Of a stretch of 64,000 nt of DNA, positions 31,522 through 39,316 are shown one piece after another. The position numbers and the translations under genes were made by a program. The stretch lies in contig NZ_BCSP01000007.1 in NCBI RefSeq assembly GCF_001570925.1, positions 1-64,000 of the forward strand, written 5' to 3'. The first letter of the stretch is position 1. Each line of letters starts with the position of its first letter. This stretch comes from [Zimmermannella] bifida NBRC 103089 (GTDB lineage: Bacteria > Actinomycetota > Actinomycetes > Actinomycetales > Microbacteriaceae). The notes under the pieces are model-generated. The model saw only the letters and a program-made list of their open reading frames with translations, ran no database searches and was not told the origin of the DNA.

Positions 31522-31619
31522 GTTGCGTTGCGCTCCCCTGTTGTCGTGCGTTGAAGTCTGTTGTGGCTAGGCGTTCGCACCGAGGCTGGTTCGGGGTAGC
31601 GCCGAGCAAACGGTGGCGG

Positions 31620-32627
31620 CTATGCCGTGCCTTCTCGGTTGAGGAATCCGGCTGCTTCGAGAACGGTTTGCGCCGCCCACGGATCGTCGGCTCGTAGCCT
31701 CAGCGCGGTGTCATAGCGACGGAACCACGACACCTGACGCCGCGCGTATTTGCGGGTGAGTTGTTGTGCACGCGCAATGGCTTCGTCCTGGTCGATTTCG
31801 CCGCGCAGCTGATCGGCAGCTTGCGCGTATCCGATGGCTTTGCCCGCCGTCGACTCGTAGACGAGTCCGGCTTCGAGGAGTGCGGCGGTTTCTTCTACGA
31901 TGCCGTCACGCCACATGTCTTCAACCCGGGCGTCGAGCCGGGAAACGAGTTCGGGGCGTGGGACTTCGGCGAGCACCATTGTGGTTGGACGCCACCAACG
32001 CTGCTGTTCGGGGAGCTGCGACGAGAACGGTTCACCGGTTACTGCAATTGCTTCGAGCGCTCGTACGATGCGTCGGCCGTTGGCCGGGTCGATGTTGGTT
32101 GCAGCTTTCGGATCCACCGCTTCAAGTTCGCGATAGAGCGTCCCCGGGCCTTCATCGATGAGGCGTTGTTCGAGCGCGGCGCGCACCTCGGGGTCGCGGC
32201 CAGGGAAGCTGAGGTCAAACACGACCGAGGCAATGTACAGACCTGACCCGCCAATAAGGATAGGGACCGCATCCCGTTCGAGGATCTCGGTAATTACTTG
32301 CCGGGCGCGCTCTTGGTACCAGGCAACGGTCGCGTTTTCGGTCACGTCAAGCTCGTCAAAGCAGTGGTGTGGAATACCGCGCCGCTGGATCGGTGGCAGT
32401 TTCGCGGTACCGATATCCATGCCGCGGTACAGCTGCATGGCATCAGCGTTCACGATCTCGGCACGAACGCCGTGCCGGCCGAGTAGTTCGGCAACATCGA
32501 GTGAGAGACCGGTCTTGCCGGTTCCCGTGGCCCCGCCAATAACGATCAATTGCGAGCGTGTTGCTGCCGGTTCGGTACCCGACCCGTCGAGTGCGGGTGC
32601 GGCGCCGTTGATCAACTCGCTCACCAT
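31620..32627 (-). CDS. miaA: tRNA dimethylallyltransferase
   Basis: Adds a dimethylallyl group to A37 of tRNAs that read UNN codons. It has 335 aa with P-loop GGATGTGKTGLS (residues ~32-43), the substrate Asp in VNADAMQLYRGMDIGTAK, and the IGYAQ motif. The ATG at 32627 lies 9 bp after the miaB stop. It is the enzyme that makes the substrate for MiaB. Confidence 0.96.
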   Translation of the reverse strand: MVSELINGAAPALDGSGTEPAATRSQLIVIGGATGTGKTGLSLDVAELLGRHGVRAEIVNADAMQLYRGMDIGTAKLPPIQRRGIPHHCFDELDVTENATVAWYQERARQVITEILERDAVPILIGGSGLYIASVVFDLSFPGRDPEVRAALEQRLIDEGPGTLYRELEAVDPKAATNIDPANGRRIVRALEAIAVTGEPFSSQLPEQQRWWRPTTMVLAEVPRPELVSRLDARVEDMWRDGIVEETAALLEAGLVYESTAGKAIGYAQAADQLRGEIDQDEAIARAQQLTRKYARRQVSWFRRYDTALRLRADDPWAAQTVLEAAGFLNREGTA

Positions 32628-32636
32628 GCGGGTTCG

Positions 32637-34205
32637 CTAGTTATTCGTTCCGTTGGATGCGGTGCCGGCGCTGCTGGGTGCGCCGATACGAAGCGTCGGC
32701 AGACCGAGGTTGACGGCGCCTGCTGCGGCGTCATTGGTGCCAGTGCCGCAGGATGCGGCTTGGGCCGCGTCCCATGCGTCACCGGCACGCGTACGGCGGA
32801 TGCGGAGCGGTACTGATGCCGGTGCGTCGGCTACGAGATAGCTCGGGGCACCGCGGGTAATTTCGACGGTGACTACGTCGCCCGGTCGTGGCAGTTCACC
32901 CGTTTCTGGCGCGGAGAAGTGCACCAGGCGGCCGTCTTCGGATCGCCCGGTGAGACGGTGCGTTTCGCCGTCTTTCTTGCCCTCGTCAACCGAGACGAGT
33001 ACCTGCTGCGTCGTGCCGACGAGCTTCTCGTTCTCTTCGAGCGAGATGCGGTGCTGTAGCGCAATCAGGCGCTCGAACCGTTCCTGCACGACTTCCTTTG
33101 GCACCTGGTTGGGCATGGTTGCCGCCGGGGTGCCTTCGCGAATCGAGTATTGGAAGGTAAAGGCGCTCGAGAATCGCGCCTGTTCGACAACACGCATGGT
33201 GTCCTCGAAGTCTTCGTCGGTCTCGCCGGGGAAGCCGACGATGATGTCCGTCGTGATTGCCGCGTGCGGGATGCGTTCGCGCACGCGGTCGAGAATGCCG
33301 AGGAATTTGCTGGAGCGGTACGAACGACGCATTTCCTTGAGGATGCGGTCGGAGCCCGATTGCAGCGGCATGTGCAGCTGTGGCATAACGTTGTGCGTTT
33401 CTGCCATGGCGTCGATGACGTCGTCGGTGAAGGCTGCCGGGTGCGGGCTGGTGAAGCGCACGCGTTCGAGTCCTTCAATGTCGCCGCAGGCACGCAGCAG
33501 TTTCGAGAACGCCTGGCGGTCACGGAACTCGACGCCGTACGAGTTCACGTTCTGGCCGAGCAGTGTGACTTCGATGGCGCCCTGGTCGACGATGGCCTTG
33601 ACCTCGCTCAGGATGTCGCCGGGGCGACGGTCCTTTTCTTTGCCGCGCAGGGCCGGAACGATACAGAACGTGCAGGTGTTGTTGCATCCAACCGAAATCG
33701 AGACCCAGCCCGAATAGGTGGAGTCGCGCTTGGTCGGCAGGGTCGAGGGGAAGGTCTCGAGCGATTCGAGCAGTTCGACCTGCGCTTCTTCGTTGTGTCG
33801 GGCACGTTCGAGCAGCACCGGCAGCGAACCCATGTTGTGGGTACCAAAGACCACATCGACTTGAGGAGCGCGTTCGACGATCTGTTGCTGTTCCATCTGC
33901 GCCAGGCAGCCACCGACGGCGATCTGCATGCCGGGATGCTCGCGTTTGCGGCTCGCGAGCTGGCCAAGGTTTCCGTAGAGCTTGTTGGCAGCGTTCTCTC
34001 GAACGGCGCAGGTGTTGATGACGATGACGTCGGCGTCTTCGGTGTCGGACTCGGCGTAGCCGGCTGCGAGTAGCGAGCCGGTGATGCGTTCGGAGTCGTG
34101 CACGTTCATCTGGCAGCCGAGCGTGCGCACGTAGAACGTACGCGCACTGCCGTCGATGTTTCGTGATGCGGGCGAAGGCGCAATAGTGGTCGCTGTCTCA
34201 GTCAT
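32637..34205 (-). CDS. miaB: tRNA-2-methylthio-N6-dimethylallyladenosine synthase
   Basis: Radical-SAM methylthiotransferase acting on the MiaA product. It has 522 aa. An N-terminal UPF0004 domain with cysteines in [15 protein letters not shown] and GGCLAQ binds one cluster; CNNTCTFC is the radical-SAM cluster; a TRAM domain ends near residue 455. About 55 residues beyond TRAM, Ala/Gly-rich, are a species-specific tail. A TAGAAT -10 sits only nine bases upstream, so the message may be nearly leaderless. Confidence 0.96.
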   Translation of the reverse strand: MTETATTIAPSPASRNIDGSARTFYVRTLGCQMNVHDSERITGSLLAAGYAESDTEDADVIVINTCAVRENAANKLYGNLGQLASRKREHPGMQIAVGGCLAQMEQQQIVERAPQVDVVFGTHNMGSLPVLLERARHNEEAQVELLESLETFPSTLPTKRDSTYSGWVSISVGCNNTCTFCIVPALRGKEKDRRPGDILSEVKAIVDQGAIEVTLLGQNVNSYGVEFRDRQAFSKLLRACGDIEGLERVRFTSPHPAAFTDDVIDAMAETHNVMPQLHMPLQSGSDRILKEMRRSYRSSKFLGILDRVRERIPHAAITTDIIVGFPGETDEDFEDTMRVVEQARFSSAFTFQYSIREGTPAATMPNQVPKEVVQERFERLIALQHRISLEENEKLVGTTQQVLVSVDEGKKDGETHRLTGRSEDGRLVHFSAPETGELPRPGDVVTVEITRGAPSYLVADAPASVPLRIRRTRAGDAWDAAQAASCGTGTNDAAAGAVNLGLPTLRIGAPSSAGTASNGTNN

Positions 34206-34214
34206 AACCAGTCG

Positions 34215-34220
34215 ATTCTA
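34215..34220 (-). promoter_or_regulatory. -10 element upstream of miaB
   Basis: TAGAAT on minus, ending nine bases before the miaB ATG, gives a 5' leader of about two bases. The -35 is weak. miaB may also be read through from recX. Confidence 0.4.
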
Positions 34221-34311
34221 CGTTCGTTCTGTGTTTCCTGGCACCCCGGGTTTCCGGAGGTGATCGGGGCGACGCGGCCGAGCCACCTCTGGCGTGCCGA
34301 TATCTGGATGC

Positions 34312-35538
34312 CTATCGGAAGCGCGGCCCGCCACCCGGGCTGCCGTTTGGTCGATTGCCCGACTTTCCGAACCCGCCACTCGGCCTGCCGCCACGATTCC
34401 CGAGCGCTTCGTTGACAACGCGGCCAACGAGTTCGCCGCTGAACCCGCGGCGAGCAAGGAAGCTGTAGAGGCGACGTGTTGCCGCTTCGGGCTCCACACC
34501 TCGCAATCTGGATGCGCGGGCAAGCGCGATCTCGAGCGCTTGGTCGTACTCGGCGTCGCGGTCAAACTCGCCCAGCGCGTCGTCGATCACAACATCATCT
34601 AGCCCGCGTTTACGCAGCTCTCGTTCCATTCCCGTGCGGCCAAGACCTTTACGAGACAGGGCGCCGGATACGAGTTGCTCCGCAAGCCGACTGTCGTCGA
34701 TATACCCGCGCGCACAGAACTCATCGAGCAACTGCATCCGCTCGGTGTCGTCGAGCTCGGTGTCTCGACGGAGCATGTCGGAACACTCGCTCAGTGACTT
34801 GTCACTTCGTGCGAGCGCTTTCGTTAGCAAACGTTTGGCATCGTCAATTTGCGCTTGCAGGTCATCGGATGCATTCGGCTCGTCTATTCCCGCGGGTTCG
34901 AATTCGACGGGGTGTGAACGATCTGCACCGATAGCAACGACGTTATTCGGTGATGCAACTGAATCGAGTTGAGTCACGGACGATTTACGCGGGGTGGCAG
35001 GCGGTTTCGTGGTTCGGTTTCGCGAGGTCGCATCATCGATTTGCGTTGACCGTGCACCAGGGAATCGAATGACGTTGGTGGTCGGTGTTGGCTCGCTTGC
35101 CTCAGCCGTGCCTGACTCGACTTCGGCGATCTTTGCGCGCAGGCGTGCGAGCGCATCCTGCTGTTGCTCACCGCTGGGTTGCTGCACCTCGTCAGGCGTT
35201 CCGCCCAGTTCGGTCCAATCTCCGGCTACGTCGGTTTCCGAGGGTTCTAACCGCCGTTGCGCCGACGCTTCGGGGTCCGCTTCCGCAACCTCGTTGTTGG
35301 CTCCCAGCACTACATCGAGCTGTGCATCGTTGGCTGCTTCGCTGCCTGCTCCAGGCCCGGAAGTGCCCCAACTCCCCCAGCGGGCGTCGTCGTCAACGTC
35401 GTTTACCGATGCGTTTGAAGATGCCTGGGAGGTGTCTGCCGACTCGTCAACGGATGCTTCACCGTCTTGGTTTCGCGCGGGAAACGCAAGCACGCGACCG
35501 AGCTTTGGCGTTTCGTTCGTACCATCGTTGCTGTGCAT
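34312..35538 (-). CDS. recX: Regulatory protein RecX with long N-terminal extension
   Basis: Binds RecA filaments and limits their activity. From ATG 35538 (GAGGGG upstream) it has 408 aa. Only residues ~225-385 are the RecX fold, three tandem three-helix repeats (LTKALARSDKSLSECSDML, DEFCARGYIDDSRLAEQLV, ALEIALARASRLRG). The first ~215 residues are acidic, Ser/Thr/Gln-rich and probably unstructured; the last 25 are Gly/Arg-rich. Normal RecX is 150-270 aa. ATG codons at 35541 and 35592 are alternative starts. It follows recA after 149 bp that include a hairpin. Confidence 0.87.
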   Translation of the reverse strand: MHSNDGTNETPKLGRVLAFPARNQDGEASVDESADTSQASSNASVNDVDDDARWGSWGTSGPGAGSEAANDAQLDVVLGANNEVAEADPEASAQRRLEPSETDVAGDWTELGGTPDEVQQPSGEQQQDALARLRAKIAEVESGTAEASEPTPTTNVIRFPGARSTQIDDATSRNRTTKPPATPRKSSVTQLDSVASPNNVVAIGADRSHPVEFEPAGIDEPNASDDLQAQIDDAKRLLTKALARSDKSLSECSDMLRRDTELDDTERMQLLDEFCARGYIDDSRLAEQLVSGALSRKGLGRTGMERELRKRGLDDVVIDDALGEFDRDAEYDQALEIALARASRLRGVEPEAATRRLYSFLARRGFSGELVGRVVNEALGNRGGRPSGGFGKSGNRPNGSPGGGPRFR

Positions 35539-35647
35539 CATCGCCCCTCTATCGTTATCGCCAGATGTGTGACTACTGCTTGGTTTGCCCATTCACACCA
35601 GGTAACCGGCGCGATGGCAGATTCGTAGTCAATACCTATGAAGCAGC

Positions 35648-35677
35648 GCGGGCCCACCGGTATTCCGGTAGGCCCGC
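35648..35677 (-). terminator. recA-recX intercistronic hairpin
   Basis: A 13-bp stem with one mismatch (35648-35660 with 35665-35677, TATT loop) lies 10 bp past the recA stop. No U tract follows on the minus strand, so partial termination or RNA protection is likely, giving less RecX than RecA, as known for recA-recX in other bacteria. Confidence 0.55.
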
Positions 35678-35687
35678 ACCACACCGG

Positions 35688-36752
35688 CTAGGCGATGCGT
35701 TCGATGACTTCGCCAGTCTCTTCGTCGACAATCGGTTCGAGTTCCGCGTTTGGGTCCTCGCGAATGCCGAGCTTGATCAGGATCTTGTTCTCGATCTCGT
35801 TCGCAATGTCGGCGTTCTCGATCAGGTACCGGCGTGCGTTCTCCTTGCCCTGCCCGAGCTGGTCGCCTTCGTAGGTGTACCAGGAACCCGACTTCTTAAC
35901 GAAACCGTGGTCGACACCAAAATCGATCAGCGAGCCCTCACGCGAAATACCGTGACCGAACAGGATGTCGAACTCGGCCTGCTTGAACGGTGGTGCCATC
36001 TTGTTCTTAACGACCTTGACACGCGTACGGTTACCGACAGCGTCGCCGCCGTCCTTCAGCGTTTCAATGCGTCGAATGTCGAGGCGCACCGAAGCGTAGA
36101 ACTTCAGCGCCTTACCACCCGAGGTGGTTTCCGGTGAGCCAAAGAACACACCGACCTTTTCGCGCAGCTGGTTAATGAAGATTGCCGTGGTCTTGGTCTG
36201 GTTGAGCCCACCGGTCAGCTTTCGCAGTGCCTGCGACATGAGGCGTGCCTGCAAACCAACGTGCGCATCGCCCATCTCACCTTCGATTTCGGCGCGCGGC
36301 ACCAGCGCCGCTACCGAGTCGACGACAACCAGGTCGACAGCACCGGAACGAACGAGCATGTCGGTAATCTCGAGTGCCTGCTCACCAGTGTCTGGCTGCG
36401 AAACGAGCAGCTGGTCGATGTCGACACCGAGCTTGCGTGCGTATTCCGGGTCAAGTGCGTGTTCCGCGTCAATGAACGCTGCAATACCGCCATTGCGCTG
36501 GACATTTGCGATTGCGTGCAGCGCAACCGTCGTCTTACCCGACGATTCTGGTCCGTAAATCTCAACGATTCGTCCGCGTGGCAAACCACCGGTGCCGAGC
36601 GCCACATCAAGCGCAACTGAGCCGGTTGGGATGATTTCTACCGGGGCACGCTCACCGGAGCCCAGGCGCATGACCGAGCCCTTGCCGAAGTGACGGTCAA
36701 TAGCAGAGAGTGCAGTTTCGAGGGCTTTCTCGCGGTCTTTTGGTGCTGGCAT
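35688..36752 (-). CDS. recA: Recombinase RecA
   Basis: Forms filaments on single-stranded DNA for strand exchange and triggers LexA self-cleavage. It has 354 aa from ATG 36752 ([12 protein letters not shown]) with AAGGAG upstream. Walker A is GPESSGKTT near residue 65; [10 protein letters not shown] is the Walker B region; the L2/C-terminal parts and acidic tail are normal. The frame is open 21 codons upstream, without similarity. A LexA box overlaps its upstream promoter. Confidence 0.98.
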   Translation of the reverse strand: MPAPKDREKALETALSAIDRHFGKGSVMRLGSGERAPVEIIPTGSVALDVALGTGGLPRGRIVEIYGPESSGKTTVALHAIANVQRNGGIAAFIDAEHALDPEYARKLGVDIDQLLVSQPDTGEQALEITDMLVRSGAVDLVVVDSVAALVPRAEIEGEMGDAHVGLQARLMSQALRKLTGGLNQTKTTAIFINQLREKVGVFFGSPETTSGGKALKFYASVRLDIRRIETLKDGGDAVGNRTRVKVVKNKMAPPFKQAEFDILFGHGISREGSLIDFGVDHGFVKKSGSWYTYEGDQLGQGKENARRYLIENADIANEIENKILIKLGIREDPNAELEPIVDEETGEVIERIA

Positions 36753-36900
36753 TGGGTGCTCCTTAAATGCGGTGATCGTTGTGCCCATAGGCTGTTTCGC
36801 GCTGATGTAGAGCACGCAAACAGGGCGTGTGATCGTGTGGTGAATTGGTTAGCTTGAGCGTACGAGCAGCCACCGACATCAGTCGGGTTGAACTCGTTCG

Positions 36901-36924
36901 CTGTGGATAACTCACTTTCCACAG
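36901..36924. promoter_or_regulatory. DnaA-box-like hairpin in the recA leader
   Basis: The minus strand carries TTATCCACAG (36901-36910), an exact DnaA-box consensus, and the plus strand carries TTTCCACAG just beside it. The two also form a 7-bp inverted repeat CTGTGGA/TCCACAG. It lies in the leader between the recA promoter and the gene. Confidence 0.4.
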
Positions 36925-36935
36925 GACCAGGATCA

Positions 36936-36965
36936 AACCTAGCCCAATTCGAACACTCGTTCGAA
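36936..36965 (-). promoter_or_regulatory. LexA box and -10 of recA
   Basis: TTCGAACACTCGTTCGAA (36948-36965) is a strong LexA site. Seven bases further on the minus strand is TAGGTT (36936-36941), a plausible -10, so the LexA site covers the spacer and -35 region. The leader to the recA ATG is about 180 bases. Confidence 0.8.
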
Positions 36966-36985
36966 TCACACTCGGCGTGTCTTGA

Positions 36986-37210
36986 TTACATTTTCGGATC
37001 AAGACGGCCAACGCCGTGACGGCGCGAGGCCGGGACCTGCATGGCGACACACAGCGCCAACCAAACGTCGCGTGCATCCACGCCGGCTGCCAGCGCATCG
37101 GCAGCGGTGCGCTCCCCCAACTCGCTGATCACGAGATCACGCACGATCGAGGCCCCGTACACGGCGCCGAATTCGTCAGCTACGGCTCGGTGAAATTCGC
37201 TCAGTCGCAC
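36986..37210 (-). CDS. DUF3046 family protein
   Basis: A 74-aa conserved actinobacterial protein of unknown function, found next to recA in many relatives. It starts at GTG 37210 (VRLSEFHRAVADEFGAVYG) with AAAGGA upstream; a longer frame to 37258 lacks a ribosome site. The family pattern WLALCVAMQVPASRRHG is present. No membrane segment. Its stop is only 21 bp from the recA LexA box. Confidence 0.87.
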   Translation of the reverse strand: MRLSEFHRAVADEFGAVYGASIVRDLVISELGERTAADALAAGVDARDVWLALCVAMQVPASRRHGVGRLDPKM

Positions 37211-37354
37211 GGTGGTTCCTTTTGCAAGAGTGGCCGCGATGAAGAACACCGTCACCACGGGTGTGGATGCACCAGGTTAGCAGCACGAAAAACGCGCCCC
37301 GTGTTCGGGACGCGTTCGTCGTACATGCGGCGATAGCCCGCACGGGCTTGTGCA

Positions 37355-37699
37355 CTATCGCAGCGAAACGGACGTTTCCTTGCGAGCACCGCCGCGCTCG
37401 AGCAGGTCGTCAGGCACGGTATCTGGGATGACACCCATGAGACGCGCCTCGCGCTCTGCAATCTGTTCATGCGAGGCCAGGCGGTTTCCCACCTCAAAGT
37501 AGATGCTCGACAGCGGCGTATCCAATGCTTCGGCAACCGATGCGAGGATCTCGCTCGAGACCTCTTTCTGTCCACGCTCGATCTCCGACAGGTATCCCAG
37601 CGCGACCGATGCTCGGCCGGCAACCTGGCGCAGCGTGTCACCGCGACGAAGACGGACGTCCCGAAGCACTTCGCCCATTTCGTGACGTACAAGGACCAT
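37355..37699 (-). CDS. XRE-family regulator, ClgR-like
   Basis: A 114-aa transcription factor. A Cro/XRE helix-turn-helix spans residues ~8-65 (GDTLRQVAGRASVALGYLSEIERGQKEVS). ClgR in actinobacteria activates clpP/clpC and stress genes, and lies between cinA and recA as here, which supports the call. It starts at ATG 37699 behind a near-perfect AAAGGAGG site. Confidence 0.85.
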   Translation of the reverse strand: MVLVRHEMGEVLRDVRLRRGDTLRQVAGRASVALGYLSEIERGQKEVSSEILASVAEALDTPLSSIYFEVGNRLASHEQIAEREARLMGVIPDTVPDDLLERGGARKETSVSLR

Positions 37700-37885
37700 G
37701 AGGGACCTCCTTTCCAAAGTTCACTGGCTGCTCACGCAACCAAATTCGAGTTATGCAGTCTACAACTCGCCCATGAGCGAATCTATTCCCAACACATCCA
37801 AAATAAATGTGCATCAGCCTGTTGCGGCCGCCACCTCACGCAACCGCCAGCCTCGGTGCCACGCATTCCCAGGGCAGACAGTGCG

Positions 37886-38602
37886 CTAACGGTCGTCCTC
37901 TGCATTCTCGAGCAGGTGCTCGAGCAGGTTGAACATGGTCGCTTCGACCGTGGCCATGCGGATCCGCTGGCGTGACCCCACCGGGTCATCGGCACGCACC
38001 AGGTTGCTGAAGTCGAGCTTGACCACGCGCTCACCCCAAAGCGAGCTAATCCCCACAAACACGGTGCCAGCAGCTTGACCGTCCGCAGGATCGGGGCCGG
38101 CAACTCCTGTTGTTGACACACCAATGTCGATGCTGCGTGCGTCGGTATCAAGCTCACCACGCACGCCCTGCGCCATCTGCAACGCAACCTCAGCGTTAAC
38201 AGCGCCAGCAGCCGCGAGCAGCGACGCGTCAACACCAAGCAGCTTGGTCTTAACTTCGTACTGATACGCCACGATGCCGCCCTGGAACGACTCCGAGATC
38301 CCGGGGACGCGCACAAGTTCTGCAGCGACGGCACCACCGGTCAACGATTCTGCCGTCGCGATCGTGAGGTCCGCATCCATCAGCACATGCGCGAGCTTCG
38401 ACGTGGTGTCGGCAATCGCATTGATCTCGCCGGTTGGCACCGGCGGCAGCTTGGGCAACTCCGCAGCTGCAGCGGGGGCTGCGGCGGGCGAGTCAATAAT
38501 CTCAACCGGCTCAATCAGCCGGGCCTGCGCGGCATGCTGCTCCCCCAATGGCATGGCGTAGGGCTCAGTTGGCGTCATGTTGTTGTCGTTCGTGCCCTGC
38601 AC
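37886..38602 (-). CDS. CinA family protein (nicotinamide-nucleotide amidase domain)
   Basis: Deamidates nicotinamide mononucleotide to nicotinate mononucleotide by family function. It has 238 aa: ~65 residues of Ala/Pro-rich tail, then the CinA C-terminal domain (TIATAESLTGGAVAAELVRVPG, SIDIGVSTTGVAGPDPADGQAAGTV). The N-terminal COG1058 domain of full CinA is absent, as in most actinobacteria. It starts at GTG 38602 with AGGAG, 30 bp after pgsA. Confidence 0.92.
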   Translation of the reverse strand: MQGTNDNNMTPTEPYAMPLGEQHAAQARLIEPVEIIDSPAAAPAAAAELPKLPPVPTGEINAIADTTSKLAHVLMDADLTIATAESLTGGAVAAELVRVPGISESFQGGIVAYQYEVKTKLLGVDASLLAAAGAVNAEVALQMAQGVRGELDTDARSIDIGVSTTGVAGPDPADGQAAGTVFVGISSLWGERVVKLDFSNLVRADDPVGSRQRIRMATVEATMFNLLEHLLENAEDDR

Positions 38603-38632
38603 TGCGGCTCCTGGATGGTTTAGGTTACGGGA

Positions 38633-39262
38633 TCATCGATCGTCGCGGTGGTCAGTGGTCGGCGAAGCAGCCGGCTTCTGCCAGTATGCCCGCACGAGGT
38701 AGTCGATTCCCGACCAAAGCGTGAGTACGAAGGCGATTGCCATCAGCACGGCGTTTACCGTGTGCATCCACTCGCCGAACAGCTGCGGGAACGGCGCGAG
38801 CGCGAATGAAATCGCGACCGCCTGCATGACCGTCTTGAGCTTGCCGCCGCGGCCAGCGGGCAGCACGATTCGTCGTGCCTCGATGAGGCGCCAAACGGTG
38901 ATGCCCAGTTCGCGGAACAGGATGAGTCCGGTCACCCACCAGGGCAGCTCACCGAGAATCGAACACGTAACGAGCGCGGCACCGGTAAGCGCCTTGTCGG
39001 CGATCGGATCAAGCAGCTTGCCGAGGTCGCTGATGAGGTTCCGGCTGCGTGCCAAGTAACCGTCAACGGCATCGGAGGCAATCCCCACGACGAATAGCGC
39101 GAGGGCAATCCATCGCCACGGACCATACTGCTGGCCGTCGAGGAACAGCGCCGCGACCATTGCCGGAGCAAACCCAATTCGCACCACGGTAATGATGTTT
39201 GGTACGGCCCATGGACTTACCGGGCCCTCACCACGGCGCCAAATACGCGCGCCGCTGCTCAT
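38633..39262 (-). CDS. pgsA: CDP-diacylglycerol-glycerol-3-phosphate 3-phosphatidyltransferase
   Basis: Makes phosphatidylglycerol phosphate at the membrane. It has 209 aa and about five helices. The CDP-alcohol phosphotransferase signature is visible as SDAVDGYLARSRNLISDLGKLLDPIADK (residues ~62-89), with the metal-binding aspartates in place. It lies between ftsK and cinA, the usual order. Confidence 0.93.
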   Translation of the reverse strand: MSSGARIWRRGEGPVSPWAVPNIITVVRIGFAPAMVAALFLDGQQYGPWRWIALALFVVGIASDAVDGYLARSRNLISDLGKLLDPIADKALTGAALVTCSILGELPWWVTGLILFRELGITVWRLIEARRIVLPAGRGGKLKTVMQAVAISFALAPFPQLFGEWMHTVNAVLMAIAFVLTLWSGIDYLVRAYWQKPAASPTTDHRDDR

Positions 39263-39316
39263 GCTGCCTCCACGATTGCGGTGTCGGTCTTGTGCTTGTC
39301 GATGATGGGCACAGCG

